A stretch of DNA of 64,000 bases from Silvimonas soli (GTDB taxonomy: Bacteria > Pseudomonadota > Gammaproteobacteria > Burkholderiales > Chitinibacteraceae): positions 2,914,001 through 2,978,000 of the forward strand of contig NZ_CP106736.1 of the NCBI RefSeq assembly GCF_030035605.1, read 5' to 3'. Positions 8,130 through 16,952 of the stretch are shown one piece after another (within the stretch, counting starts at the first letter, position 1; each line of letters begins with the position of its first letter). The position numbers and the translations under genes are program-made. The notes beneath the pieces were generated by a model. It made no database searches and had not been told where the DNA came from. It worked only from the letters and a program-made list of their open reading frames with translations.

Positions 8130-9524
8130 TCAAACCAGTGGCTTTAGCCCATCCAGCAAAGTGGGCACCAGCTCGCTGATGGTCGGGTGGATATGCAGCG
8201 CGTATTGCAGCGTAGGGTAGGGCGCGCCAGCGGTCATGATGTCGATGATGCTATGGATGGCTTCGTCGCCTTCAATCCCCAGAATGCCTGCGCCAATGAT
8301 CTGGCGGGTTTGGGCATCGACCAGCACTTTCATCATGCCGTCGGTTTCGCCGCGTTCACGGGCGCGGCCGACGCGTGACATGGGCATGGTAGCGATCAAG
8401 GCGTCGCGGCCGCTTTTGCGCACATCGGCTTCGGACATCCCGACGCGCGCCAGTGGCGGGTCAACAAACACCGCATAAGCCATGATCCGTGAGTCGACAC
8501 TGCGTGGGCGGCCATCCAGCAAGTTGGCGGCCACGATCTGGAAGTCATCATATGAGGTATGGGTGAAGGCGCCGCGCCCGTTGACGTCACCAATCGCCCA
8601 GATGCCGGGCACGGATGTGCGTAGCTGGCCATCCACGGTGATCAAACCCTGCTTGTTGGTGGTGATGCCAGCCGCGGCCAGGCCCAGATCGTCCGTGTTG
8701 GGTTGGCGGCCAGTGGCAAACAGCAAATGTGAGGCATCCAGCGGCTCGTTGGCGTTCTGCAAAGTCAGGCGCACGCCATCGTCAGGCAGCGGGTCAACGC
8801 GGGCGAGGTCAGCGTTGAACAGAAAATTGACGCCTTCGCGCTGCAATACGCTTTGGATGATCAACGCCAAATCTTCATCTTCTCGCCCCAGCACGCGTTC
8901 GCCGCGCACCAACACCGTAACGCGGCTGCCAAAACGCCGGAAGATCTGCGCAAACTCCAGCGCAATATAACTGCTGCCGACAATGACCAGATGCTCAGGC
9001 AAGTCAGTTAATTCCAGCAACGTTGCGTTGGTGTGGTAGCGGATATGTTCCAGGCCAGCTACCGGCGGCACCATCGAACGCGTGCCGGTATTGATGAAAA
9101 TCTCGCTGGCTTGCAGCTCTTGGGTTATCTGGCCATTCGCGTTGCTGATGCTCAGCGTATTGGCACTGGTAAAGCGGGCGTGACCGTTGAAAATCGTCAC
9201 GTTGTCTGCGGTGCGCAGCCATTTTTCTACGCCATCGCGCGACTGGCCGATGATCTGGTCTTTACGTGCTTTGACCCGCGCCAGATCAACACTGATCGTG
9301 CCGGAGATATCGACACCCAGCGCGGCGGCATGGCGTGCGACATGCGCGGCGCGAGCGCTCGCAACGTAGCTTTTGGTCGGCGTGCAGCCAACATTAACGC
9401 AGGTGCCACCAAACGTCGCCCGCTCGATTACCGCGGTTTTGCGCCCGCTGGCGCCCAGCCGCACTGCCAGCGGCGAACCGCCTTGGCCGGTGCCAATGAC
9501 AATTGCATCAAACTGATCGGGCAT
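8130..9524 (-). CDS. FAD-dependent pyridine nucleotide-disulfide oxidoreductase (mercuric reductase-like)
   Basis: 464 residues from the ATG at 9524, chosen because AGGAAA precedes it. The FAD-binding motif is IVIGTGQGGSPLAVRLGASG. The redox disulfide motif is GGTCVNVGCTPTK, a NAD(P)H-binding motif is VIVGSSYIALEFAQIF, and the second FAD motif is IWAIGDVNGRGAFTHTSYDD. The C-terminal dimerisation domain carries HIHPTISELVP with the catalytic His. There is no N-terminal heavy-metal domain and no C-terminal Cys pair, so Hg(II) reduction is not supported; it belongs with generic 'mercuric reductase-like' class I disulfide reductases of unknown substrate. It diverges from the flavodoxin-like gene at 9804. 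Confidence 0.9.
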   Translation of the reverse strand: MPDQFDAIVIGTGQGGSPLAVRLGASGRKTAVIERATFGGTCVNVGCTPTKSYVASARAAHVARHAAALGVDISGTISVDLARVKARKDQIIGQSRDGVEKWLRTADNVTIFNGHARFTSANTLSISNANGQITQELQASEIFINTGTRSMVPPVAGLEHIRYHTNATLLELTDLPEHLVIVGSSYIALEFAQIFRRFGSRVTVLVRGERVLGREDEDLALIIQSVLQREGVNFLFNADLARVDPLPDDGVRLTLQNANEPLDASHLLFATGRQPNTDDLGLAAAGITTNKQGLITVDGQLRTSVPGIWAIGDVNGRGAFTHTSYDDFQIVAANLLDGRPRSVDSRIMAYAVFVDPPLARVGMSEADVRKSGRDALIATMPMSRVGRARERGETDGMMKVLVDAQTRQIIGAGILGIEGDEAIHSIIDIMTAGAPYPTLQYALHIHPTISELVPTLLDGLKPLV

Positions 9525-9635
9525 GACTGGTTTTCCTGTGGCGAGCGTCAGCACAAGCGGCGACGGGCTTTGTGAGCATAGACGATGCCACCGGGGAAGA
9601 AAGCCGCGTTGCCGCCAGCGGCGCTGTCACGTGTT

Positions 9636-9648
9636 GACTAGACCAGTC
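9636..9648. promoter_or_regulatory. Possible operator in the divergent redox-gene promoter region
   Basis: GACT-AGACC-AGTC is an imperfect palindrome in the 279-bp gap between two divergent oxidoreductase genes. It loosely resembles TetR/MarR-type sites of electrophile-responsive regulators. No regulator gene is adjacent, so this is a weak call. Confidence 0.25.
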
Positions 9649-9803
9649 GTGTACTTCTCCCCATCACTTTTCCATCCTATAGTGGCGGCTGGCGTCCCGA
9701 TCCGGGTGGTGTGTTTGTGGCTCGGGTTCGTGCTGTCTTGTCTGTGCAATGCCCGCTTCAAACCGCGTTTATTCCCCTTTTCTTATGACCAGGAAGGTTA
9801 CCC

Positions 9804-10376
9804 ATGACGAAGATTGCCATTGTGTTTTTCAGCGGCTACGGCCACACCGCCAAGCAGGCGCAAGCAGTACACGAAGGTGCGGATTCGGCTGACGGCGCGC
9901 AAGCCACGCTGTATCAGATTGATGCCAATGGTGATTTGCCTGAGGGGGCATTTGAAGCCATCAGCGCGGCGGATGCCATCATTTATGGCAGCCCGACCTA
10001 TATGGGCGGCCCGGCATGGCAGTTCAAGAAATTTGCCGATGCTTCATCCAAACCATGGTTTACCCAAGCCTGGAAAAACAAGGTTGCCGCTGGCTTTACC
10101 AACTCCGCCTCGGTGAACGGCGACAAGTTTTCTACCATTACCTATTTCTGGACGTTGTCGCAGCAGCACGGGCAAGTCTGGGTCGGCACCGGTTTGATGC
10201 CAGCCAACACCAAGGCCCATGGCCCGAACGATGTGAACTGGACTGCCGGCTCTGGCGGTGCGCTGGCTATTTCGCCAGCGGATGCTTCGCCGGACGAAGC
10301 ACCGCGCGCTGGTGATCTGGAAACCGCGCGCCTCTTGGGCAAGCGCGTCGCCGAGTTTGCAGCGCGTCTGAAGTAA
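9804..10376 (+). CDS. Flavodoxin-fold NAD(P)H-dependent oxidoreductase (WrbA-like)
   Basis: 190 residues. The FMN phosphate loop is at the N-terminus (IVFFSGYGHTAKQAQAV), and a flavin-contacting segment IYGSPTYMGGPAWQFKKF lies mid-protein, as in WrbA and other flavodoxin-like quinone reductases. AGGAAGGTTACCC precedes the ATG. Likely role: two-electron reduction of quinones or other electrophiles in the cytoplasm. It diverges from a disulfide oxidoreductase and is followed by a strong terminator, so it is a single-gene unit. Confidence 0.88.
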   Translation: MTKIAIVFFSGYGHTAKQAQAVHEGADSADGAQATLYQIDANGDLPEGAFEAISAADAIIYGSPTYMGGPAWQFKKFADASSKPWFTQAWKNKVAAGFTNSASVNGDKFSTITYFWTLSQQHGQVWVGTGLMPANTKAHGPNDVNWTAGSGGALAISPADASPDEAPRAGDLETARLLGKRVAEFAARLK

Positions 10377-10400
10377 TCCGCAGTAATCAGTCTGAGTATG

Positions 10401-10439
10401 AGCGGGGTACGGTGCGAAAATTGCACCGCCCCGCTTTTT
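10401..10439 (+). terminator. Rho-independent terminator after the flavodoxin-like gene
   Basis: AGCGGGG (10401-10407) pairs with CCCCGCT (10429-10435), with an inner stem CGGTGC / GCACCG and a T5 tract at 10435-10439. It lies 25 bp after the stop. Confidence 0.88.
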
Positions 10440-10494
10440 GGTCGCCGGGGTGGGCTGTCCATACCGGCAACGATGAATATCCAGTGAAAAGCGA

Positions 10495-11115
10495 ATGAAC
10501 AGTTCAATCATCATCCAGCAACCGCAAGGCTCGGCCACGCAACTGATTTTGTTGTTTCACGGCGTTGGCGCCAGTCCGGAACATATGGTGCCGTTGGGTG
10601 AACAGTTGGCAGCCCGGTTTGCGCAGGCGTTTGTTGTCAGCGTGCAAGCATCCCACGCATCCGATCTGGGGAGTGGTTATCAGTGGTTTTCAGTGCGCGG
10701 CGTCACCGAAGAAAACCGCCCGGCGCGGGTGGCGGAGGCGCTACCGGTTTTTGTCGACCACGTTAAGCATTGGCAAACGCAAGCTGGGGTTAACGCGACC
10801 GCCACGGTGCTGGTCGGATTCTCGCAAGGTGCCATTATGGTGCTGGAATCAACTCAGCTGGCGACACCCATCGCTGATCGCGTCATTGCTTTGTCCGGCC
10901 GTTTTGCCCTGCCGCCACGGTCTGCGGCGTCAGGCGTCAAACTGCATTTGATCCACGGTACAGCCGATGCCATCATGCCGTATCAGCAAGCCGAGCAAGC
11001 TGCCCGACAATTGAATGACCTGGGCGCCGAGGTTACGCTGGACCTGATTTCAGGCCTTGGCCATGGCGTAAACGGTGAGGTACTGGCGCATTTGCTACAG
11101 CGATTGACCAGCTAA
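10495..11115 (+). CDS. Esterase of the YpfH / phospholipase-carboxylesterase type
   Basis: 206 residues with an alpha/beta-hydrolase fold. The oxyanion-side motif is ILLFHGVGASPEHMVPLG, the nucleophile elbow GFSQG, the Asp region HGTADAIMPYQQAE, and the final His is in SGLGHGVNGE. Length and motif layout match the YpfH family of cytoplasmic carboxylesterases. No signal peptide is visible. The physiological substrate is unknown. The small gene at 11169 follows 53 bp later and may share the transcript. Confidence 0.9.
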   Translation: MNSSIIIQQPQGSATQLILLFHGVGASPEHMVPLGEQLAARFAQAFVVSVQASHASDLGSGYQWFSVRGVTEENRPARVAEALPVFVDHVKHWQTQAGVNATATVLVGFSQGAIMVLESTQLATPIADRVIALSGRFALPPRSAASGVKLHLIHGTADAIMPYQQAEQAARQLNDLGAEVTLDLISGLGHGVNGEVLAHLLQRLTS

Positions 11116-11168
11116 CAGCGCGGTTCATGGCGGGCCGGTCAATTCGCTATTTGCCTTGGTGTTTTTCA

Positions 11169-11378
11169 GTGAGATTCGATATCTACGGCAGATTCCAGCT
11201 GGAAATACGGCGCGAGCAAAACCAATGGGCTATTTATCGCCCAGGCGTTGGCACATTGCTGGCAGATCACAAAATCGTGATTCCGGCCGATTTGCCCGAA
11301 AGTGAAATCACCTTGTTTCTGAATGACATGTTTCATGAAGTGGCCGATGGATCGCGCGATATTGTATTAATGCCCTAA
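11169..11378 (+). CDS. Small conserved hypothetical protein (DUF7661-like), 69 aa
   Basis: I chose the GTG at 11169 because the product then begins VRFDIYGRFQLEI, where I expect this small family to start; an in-frame ATG at 11127 would add 14 residues with no family resemblance. The body (PADLPESEITLFLNDMFHE) resembles the DUF7661 family, of unknown function. There is no membrane span. It follows the YpfH-like esterase closely. The family assignment is from memory of the pattern and is moderately sure. Confidence 0.6.
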   Translation: MRFDIYGRFQLEIRREQNQWAIYRPGVGTLLADHKIVIPADLPESEITLFLNDMFHEVADGSRDIVLMP

Positions 11379-11639
11379 CGCTGAAGTTACAGCCCAAACG
11401 CAGATATTTTTTTATTAGTATTCGCTTAAATACGCCTGCACATTGTTTGGGCAACACGGCACAAAAAAAGCAGATTCAAAGCGGATGTTGCCGAGGCTTT
11501 TGCCGCTGTATTCATGCCAAACGCCGTGCATTGTGGTTTTGTTGCGGACAGAACCAGCGGGGCTGGCCAATTGCGGCTGCACCCTCGCGCCCGTTGAACT
11601 AGAATACAGCCATCTTGTTGGAGGCCCATTTTTACCATC

Positions 11640-12509
11640 ATGTCTGAACATCAATCTCCGGATTTGGCTGGCCAAAAGCTCAATGAGCAGCGTTTTCATA
11701 TTCTGGAACGCATTGCCAATGACATGGGCGGGAATATTGTTTTTCCGGTTTGCTTTGAAATTACCGCCAAAATCAGTTTGGTGATGCGCAGTAATTCTGC
11801 ATCAATCCAGAAAATTGCCGTTGAAGTACAAAAAGACCCGTTGGTAACCACCAAGTTGCTGAAACTGGCTAATTCGGTGACGTATAACCCGACCAATGCT
11901 ACCACCGTCGATTTGCACACGGCGCTGTTGCGGGTCGGCATGGAAGCGACGCGGGCTTTGGCGCTGGCCTGTGCCATGGAGCAAATGTCGCAATCCAAAG
12001 AGGTTTCGCCTTTTGAAGCGTTTTCTCGCGAAATCCTGGCTCACAGTCTGAAAACGGCGGTCATTGCCAAGCTGCTGGTGCAGCGGTTGAATGTGCGGTT
12101 GAATGCCGACACCGCATTTCTGGCCGGTCTGGTACACGATCTGGGTGCGTTTTATATCCTGCATCACGCCGCACGTTATCCAGAACTGGTCGAACGCCCG
12201 GACTCGGTGAAGTACCTTGTGGCGCAATGGCATGAAAGCATTGGTGTGATTTTGCTGGACGCGTTGGGCCTGCCAGCCGAGGTGGTGGAGGCCGTGGCAG
12301 ATCACGATTTCCCGCGCAACCGGGTGGAAAACCTGCGCACGCTTTCGGACGCGGTCTATGTCGCTAACCTGTTTGCGGACGGTTTTGGCGAAATGAACAA
12401 GCTCGATACTCCCGATCTACACTTGCCCGACGAGTTGGCAGATCCCAAATACGTGGATCTCAAACCGGAAATGGATGCGGCCTGCGAAGAAATCTTGAGC
12501 ACCTGGTAG
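11640..12509 (+). CDS. HDOD-domain signalling protein
   Basis: 289 residues. The HDOD core covers about 25-230: VEVQKDPLVTTKLLKLANS, then LLRVGMEATRALALACAM, and a partly HD-like centre AGLVHDLGAFYILHH with HESIG and VADHDF. HDOD proteins are degenerate HD-GYP relatives that act as non-catalytic signalling or regulatory modules, often around c-di-GMP and motility. No GGDEF, EAL or receiver domain is fused. The gene precedes fkp and a SnoaL-like gene in the same direction (60-bp gap), so a loose operon is possible. Confidence 0.88.
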   Translation: MSEHQSPDLAGQKLNEQRFHILERIANDMGGNIVFPVCFEITAKISLVMRSNSASIQKIAVEVQKDPLVTTKLLKLANSVTYNPTNATTVDLHTALLRVGMEATRALALACAMEQMSQSKEVSPFEAFSREILAHSLKTAVIAKLLVQRLNVRLNADTAFLAGLVHDLGAFYILHHAARYPELVERPDSVKYLVAQWHESIGVILLDALGLPAEVVEAVADHDFPRNRVENLRTLSDAVYVANLFADGFGEMNKLDTPDLHLPDELADPKYVDLKPEMDAACEEILSTW

Positions 12510-12569
12510 GCTTGCGCCACACGTGAATGGATTGCGCGGGCAATACAAACGAAGAACGGAACTTGTTGA

Positions 12570-12911
12570 ATGAGCACTGAATTACAAATTGAAGATATCA
12601 CCGTGGGTGACGGCAAGGCGGCGGTCAAGGGCGCGCTGATTACCACGCAGTACAGCGGGTTTCTGGAAGATGGCACCTGTTTTGATTCGTCGTACGAGCG
12701 TGGTCAGCCGTTTCAGTGCGTGATTGGCACCGGTCGCGTAATCAAGGGCTGGGATCAAGGCTTGATGGGCATGAGGGTGGGCGGCAAGCGCAAGTTGTTT
12801 GTACCAGCCCATCTGGCCTATGGCGAAAGGCAGATCGGGACGCATATCACGCCCAATTCGAATCTGGTTTTTGAAATTGAATTGCTCGAAGTGCTGACTC
12901 GCGATGACTGA
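12570..12911 (+). CDS. FKBP-type peptidyl-prolyl cis-trans isomerase
   Basis: 113 residues, essentially one minimal FKBP domain: YSGFLEDGTCFDSSYERGQP, then IGTGRVIKGWDQGLMGMRVG, KRKLFVPAHLAYGER and FEIELLEV. No signal peptide is visible, so it should be a cytoplasmic folding helper. Its stop codon overlaps the start of the next gene by 8 bp, indicating co-translation. Confidence 0.94.
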   Translation: MSTELQIEDITVGDGKAAVKGALITTQYSGFLEDGTCFDSSYERGQPFQCVIGTGRVIKGWDQGLMGMRVGGKRKLFVPAHLAYGERQIGTHITPNSNLVFEIELLEVLTRDD

Positions 12912-13314
12912 GCCTGCCGAATCCATTAATGTCATGCAGCAAGTGGCGCAGACGCAGATTCTGGCGGCAGAAGAACAATTGCGCCAGGCCATGCTCGACT
13001 CCGACATCGCCACGCTCGAAGCGCTACTGGCGCCCGAGCTGATTTTTACCAATCATCTGGGCCAGCGGGTCAGCCTGCAAGATGATCTGGATGCCCACCG
13101 TTCGGGACAATTACAGATTCATACGCTCACCCTGAGCGAGCAGCAGGTGCACACGCACGGCGATATGGGCGTGGTGTCGGTGCGCGCCCAGATAGCCGGG
13201 ATTTACGCGGGTCAACCGGCCAATGGTGATTTCCGGTTTACGCGGGTTTGGGCCTTGACTGCCGACCGCACGGCCTGGCGAGTTGTCGCCGCGCATAGCG
13301 GGCTGGTAGTGTGA
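12904..13314 (+). CDS. SnoaL/NTF2-like (DUF4440) protein
   Basis: 136 residues. The pattern EEQLRQAMLDSDIATLEALL, then FTNHLGQRVSLQDDLDAHRS, and a C-terminal TAWRVVAAHSGLV is that of the nuclear-transport-factor-2-like DUF4440 family: small cone-shaped proteins with ligand-binding or enzymatic roles. The function here is unknown. It overlaps the FKBP gene by 8 bp. Confidence 0.8.
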   Translation: MTEPAESINVMQQVAQTQILAAEEQLRQAMLDSDIATLEALLAPELIFTNHLGQRVSLQDDLDAHRSGQLQIHTLTLSEQQVHTHGDMGVVSVRAQIAGIYAGQPANGDFRFTRVWALTADRTAWRVVAAHSGLVV

Positions 13315-13343
13315 CGGGTTGATCGTAATCCCGGAAATGCCAG

Positions 13344-13451
13344 ATGACACTCCTGTTTGCCGTTCGCGTCCTGGCGCTGCTAGTCTGGCTGGAAGCGCTG
13401 TCCTGGGCGTCGGTGCGCTGCAATCCAAAGTGGTTTGAACAACAGCAATGA
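13344..13451 (+). CDS. 35-aa hydrophobic peptide coupled to the GrpB gene
   Basis: ATG at 13344 with GGAA at 13333-13336. The peptide MTLLFAVRVLALLVWLEALS... is a single hydrophobic helix with a short polar tail ending EQQQ. Its TGA overlaps the GrpB start as ATGA (13448-13451), the typical layout of translational coupling. It may be a real membrane microprotein or a leader peptide. No family is recognised. Confidence 0.35.
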   Translation: MTLLFAVRVLALLVWLEALSWASVRCNPKWFEQQQ

Positions 13452-13981
13452 CGCCCGAAGAGTCATTGCACCAGGCCATCAATCAGCAGGTGGCGCTGGT
13501 GCCTTATGACCCCAACTGGCCGCTATTGTTTGCCCGGGAGCAGGAACGGCTAAGCCAGCTGTTCGGCCCGGTATTCCTCGATATCCAGCACATCGGCAGC
13601 ACGGCCATCCCCAATATGCTCGCCAAACCGGTGATCGACATCCTCGCCGGAGTCGAGCCCATGCCGGTCGCGGTGGGACTGAACGGGCCGCTGTGCAACG
13701 CCGGCTACACCACCTCCGCGCAATTCAACGCTTCACTCACCGATCGGCAATGGTTCATGCGCTGGTCTGAAGGCGTGCGTACCCACCATTTGCATGTGGT
13801 CGTGTACAGCTCGACTCAATGGCAAGAGCGTCTGCAGTTTCGCGACACACTGCGCCATGACCCCCAACTCGCCGCGCAATACGCCGCGCTCAAGACGCAA
13901 CTGGCGCAGCAGTTCGGCGATGACCGCGAGGCCTATACCGATGCCAAAGGCGAGTTTGTCCGGACAGTGCTGGGCAGCTAA
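13448..13981 (+). CDS. GrpB/UPF0157 nucleotidyltransferase-fold protein
   Basis: 177 residues matching the GrpB family: VPYDPNWPLLFAREQERL, then the signature IQHIGSTAIPNMLAKPVIDI and a late HLHVV segment before FRDTLRHDP. The family has a nucleotidyltransferase fold and is also found fused to coenzyme A-related or GNAT domains; its reaction is not well settled. The start is fixed by the ATGA overlap with the 35-aa ORF. Confidence 0.9.
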   Translation: MTPEESLHQAINQQVALVPYDPNWPLLFAREQERLSQLFGPVFLDIQHIGSTAIPNMLAKPVIDILAGVEPMPVAVGLNGPLCNAGYTTSAQFNASLTDRQWFMRWSEGVRTHHLHVVVYSSTQWQERLQFRDTLRHDPQLAAQYAALKTQLAQQFGDDREAYTDAKGEFVRTVLGS

Positions 13982-14202
13982 GCACCGACACCCCCTCCGG
14001 GCTAGCCCTCCAGAATGTGCCACTCCGGATTCCAGGTGCGAACGCCATCCACCTGCTAGATTGCAGCAATAACGGTGCAAAACCGAACGTCAGCCGCCCT
14101 TGCAACGCCTGTTCTCTCTCGCCACGACTTGCAGTCATATGTCACGTGTCGTCGGGTTTGAGCATGCGCATTACAAAAATCAGATATGCCAGGAGCAGGC
14201 TC

Positions 14203-15822
14203 ATGAATATCAGCACCCGCATTGCGTCTCTTCTTGCCCTTGCCGTGATTGGCCTGGTGGTGCTCGCCGCCTGTGCTTTTGTTTCTTTCAGCCGTCTCAC
14301 GGGCAATCTGCAAGACATTGCCGATAACACGCTACCCAGCGAAGCCACCATCGCTGCCATTCAGCTCAACATCAGTCGTACCAAACTGGCTGTAGAAGAA
14401 TTGCTGCGGCAAGACGGCGGCCAACAGGCGCAGGATGCGCACGTGACGGAACTGCGCACCCAGGTGGCCGCGCTTTTCAAAAAGTACAATGACAGCATGA
14501 TCTCGGATGAGAAAGACAAGGGTATGCTGGAGGCCAACCTGGCGTTGTTCAACCGCTGGCTGGGTGGCGTGGACCAATACATGGCGTTGGCTAAGGGGGG
14601 GCAGGCTGACAAAGCCCGGCAACTACTGACTGAACAAGTGCTGCCACTGGACAAACAACTGGACGATGGTCTGGATGCGTGGACCAAATACAACGACGGG
14701 CTGGGTGAGCAAGCCAAGCAGGCGGCGTACAGCACTATTTCGGCATCGAGGATCACGCTGATTATGGTCAGCCTGGTGACCATTCTCGCGGTCTTGGGCA
14801 TTGGCATCTGGTTGTATCGCGGCATTACCGGACCGGTTTCCAGCTTGCGTACTTTGCTGCAAGACATCTCGCAAAGTCTGGATTTCACCAAGCGCTCGCC
14901 CGCCACCTCAAAAGACGAAATTGGGCAGACGGTCACCGCAGTCAATCACTTGCTCGAGACGGTTGAACGCAGCATGCAGCAAATTCTCTTTGCCACCGGC
15001 GAGGTGTCCACCATGGCCAGTACCATGTCTGGCACTGCCAACGAGGTTGCCACCAGTTCCCGCCGGCAAAGTGACGCGGCCAGCAATATGGCTGCGGCGG
15101 TCGAAGAGGTCACCGTCAGTATCAACCACGTGGCAGATCAGGCTCGCCAGGCGGCCAATGCGTCGTCACGCTCGGGCGAACTGGCATCTGAAGGCGAGCG
15201 GGTTATCGGCCAGACCACCAGCGACATCCGCGAAGTTCAGCGCACCATTGAAACCGTCGCCACCAAGGTCGAAGAAGTAGAAGGCAGCAGCTTGCAGGTC
15301 GACTCAGTGCTCAAGGTCATCAAGGATGTGGCCGAGCAGACCAATTTGCTGGCGCTGAACGCGGCCATTGAAGCCGCCCGTGCGGGTGACGCGGGTCGTG
15401 GTTTTGCCGTGGTGGCCGATGAAGTGCGCAAACTGGCCGAACGCACAGCATCTTCGACCGTAGAAATTGGCAAGATCATTCAGCAGATGAAGGACACCAG
15501 TCTGGATGCCAACAAACAGATGTCTGGTGCAGTTGAAGTTGCCCGTTCAGCCGTAGGCCGTGCGGCGCAGGCAGAAAGCTCAATCGCCACCATCCGCGAG
15601 TCATCCAGCGTGGCGGTGGATTTGGTCGGGCAGATCACCAATGCCATTGCCGAGCAAAGCACCGCCAGCAATGTCATCGCCAATCAGGTTGAATCGGTCG
15701 CACAAATGACCGAACAAAACAGCGAGGCGGCACAAAGTACAGCCAGATCGGCGGACGAACTCAAGCTTATTGTGGCGCGCCTGACCGCCGAAATTGGCCG
15801 TTATCGCCTGGTGCCAGCCTGA
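14203..15822 (+). CDS. Methyl-accepting chemotaxis protein with four-helix-bundle sensor
   Basis: 539 residues from the ATG at 14203, chosen because AGGAG lies 7 bases upstream; the frame runs open to 14017. TM1 (about 8-30), a helical periplasmic 4HB-type domain, TM2 (about 185-208), HAMP, then the cytoplasmic signalling hairpin with its tip around EQTNLLALNAAIEAARAGD. There is no C-terminal NWETF-type pentapeptide, so CheR/CheB would not tether here. It is not next to other che genes, although the large che operon begins 1.7 kb downstream past an opposite-strand gene. The ligand is unknown. Confidence 0.93.
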   Translation: MNISTRIASLLALAVIGLVVLAACAFVSFSRLTGNLQDIADNTLPSEATIAAIQLNISRTKLAVEELLRQDGGQQAQDAHVTELRTQVAALFKKYNDSMISDEKDKGMLEANLALFNRWLGGVDQYMALAKGGQADKARQLLTEQVLPLDKQLDDGLDAWTKYNDGLGEQAKQAAYSTISASRITLIMVSLVTILAVLGIGIWLYRGITGPVSSLRTLLQDISQSLDFTKRSPATSKDEIGQTVTAVNHLLETVERSMQQILFATGEVSTMASTMSGTANEVATSSRRQSDAASNMAAAVEEVTVSINHVADQARQAANASSRSGELASEGERVIGQTTSDIREVQRTIETVATKVEEVEGSSLQVDSVLKVIKDVAEQTNLLALNAAIEAARAGDAGRGFAVVADEVRKLAERTASSTVEIGKIIQQMKDTSLDANKQMSGAVEVARSAVGRAAQAESSIATIRESSSVAVDLVGQITNAIAEQSTASNVIANQVESVAQMTEQNSEAAQSTARSADELKLIVARLTAEIGRYRLVPA

Positions 15823-15863
15823 GTCGGGATCATCCGCTCAGGCCAGACAAGCGCCCAGGGAGC

Positions 15864-16952
15864 TCAGGGCTGCACAAAAGTCACGGCGTAACTGAAGCTG
15901 CGCGTGCTGCCGCCGATCATGACATTGGCGATGCTCACGCTCAGTTTGGTGTCGGCAGGCAAGCGTGACCAGCCGCTGGCGGAAGTGCTTAGCGACCAGC
16001 TCAGGGTGTTGTCACCGTAACCATTGGGTAATTGGCCGACACCGGTCAAAGCCACTGGATTGCCCGCATCATCTTGCACCGTGACGGTCGCCGCCGAGAA
16101 ATCGGCGCCTGGATAAGAAAACGACCATTGCATAGCGGGATCAGCAATGTGGCTGTCTACCGGGACGTAACCAGCCGGTGGCCACGCCACGCCATTCGCA
16201 AGCGTCACTGCCGGGCCATCATTGCCGAGCACCCACAGCGCGTTGGCACGTGGGGTATCGCCAGGCCCGACGATGGCCAGACGCGAATACAGTACCCAGC
16301 GCCGATGCCCCAGCGAACTGACGCCGGAATCCTTGATGTACAAGCCCGGGCCGCCAATGCCGCTATTCAATGTGGGCGAGCCGAGCGCCAGATTGGAACT
16401 ACCGGCGGCAGTGGCGCCATCTGCGGTGTAACAAGTCCAGCTGGTGGGTGGCGAGTGATTGAGCGCGCTGTTGGCGTCCATCATCAGTGCGGCTTGCTGC
16501 GCCTTGGCGGCCAGCGGCAAGGACAAGGTGACATTGCCGCTTTCACCGGCCATGGCGCGGTAATAATTCAGCAGGCGGACTTCGGCGTTTTTATAGGCCA
16601 GGGGCGTGTCGCCAGCCAGGCAACTGCCGACATTGCCGGTCCAGCTGAAAGCGGTTTGCTGCAATGGCAAAAACGAATCCTGATACCGTGCGATGACCTC
16701 GGCCCGGTTGCTGGTATCGATCGGGGCGAAAGCGGTACCGCTGGCATTGCCCACAGGCGTTGGTGTTGGCGTGGGCGTTGCAACGGGTACTGGCGTCGGC
16801 GTGGCTGTCGGCGTCGAAGTTGTTGAATCCGAACCACCACCGCCGCCGCAAGCGGCGAGCAACAAAGTAGTTTGCAGGGTTAAAGCCAAAGCCAGTTGGC
16901 GGGATTGTCGAGCGGATCGGGTCGGCACAAAGGGCGTTGAATATTTCATCAT
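15864..16952 (-). CDS. CAP-domain (SCP/PR-1-like) lipoprotein
   Basis: About 362 residues from the ATG pair at 16952/16949; the longer frame to 17051 lacks signal-like sequence. The N-terminus ends in a lipobox, LLLAACGGGG. A TPTPTPTP linker follows, then a CAP-like domain (EVRLLNYYRAMAGESGNV through AALMMDANSALNHSPP) containing the expected His in LNHSPP. The C-terminal part is beta-rich (YPGADFSAATVTVQDDAGNP) and Ig-like. Bacterial CAP proteins are extracytoplasmic with unclear roles. It is convergent with the MCP at 14203 and divergent from the che operon. Confidence 0.82.
   Translation of the reverse strand: MMKYSTPFVPTRSARQSRQLALALTLQTTLLLAACGGGGGSDSTTSTPTATPTPVPVATPTPTPTPVGNASGTAFAPIDTSNRAEVIARYQDSFLPLQQTAFSWTGNVGSCLAGDTPLAYKNAEVRLLNYYRAMAGESGNVTLSLPLAAKAQQAALMMDANSALNHSPPTSWTCYTADGATAAGSSNLALGSPTLNSGIGGPGLYIKDSGVSSLGHRRWVLYSRLAIVGPGDTPRANALWVLGNDGPAVTLANGVAWPPAGYVPVDSHIADPAMQWSFSYPGADFSAATVTVQDDAGNPVALTGVGQLPNGYGDNTLSWSLSTSASGWSRLPADTKLSVSIANVMIGGSTRSFSYAVTFVQP

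Noticed and set aside
8130..9524. Naming the oxidoreductase merA
   Set aside because: There is no heavy-metal domain, no C-terminal Cys pair and no other mer gene nearby.
11415..11699. Minus-strand frame in the gap before the HDOD gene
   Set aside because: It overlaps the HDOD start region and shows no domain or ribosome-binding site.
15815..15850. Inverted repeat GCCTGAG / CTCAGGC across the MCP stop
   Set aside because: It has no T-run on either side, so a terminator call is not supported.
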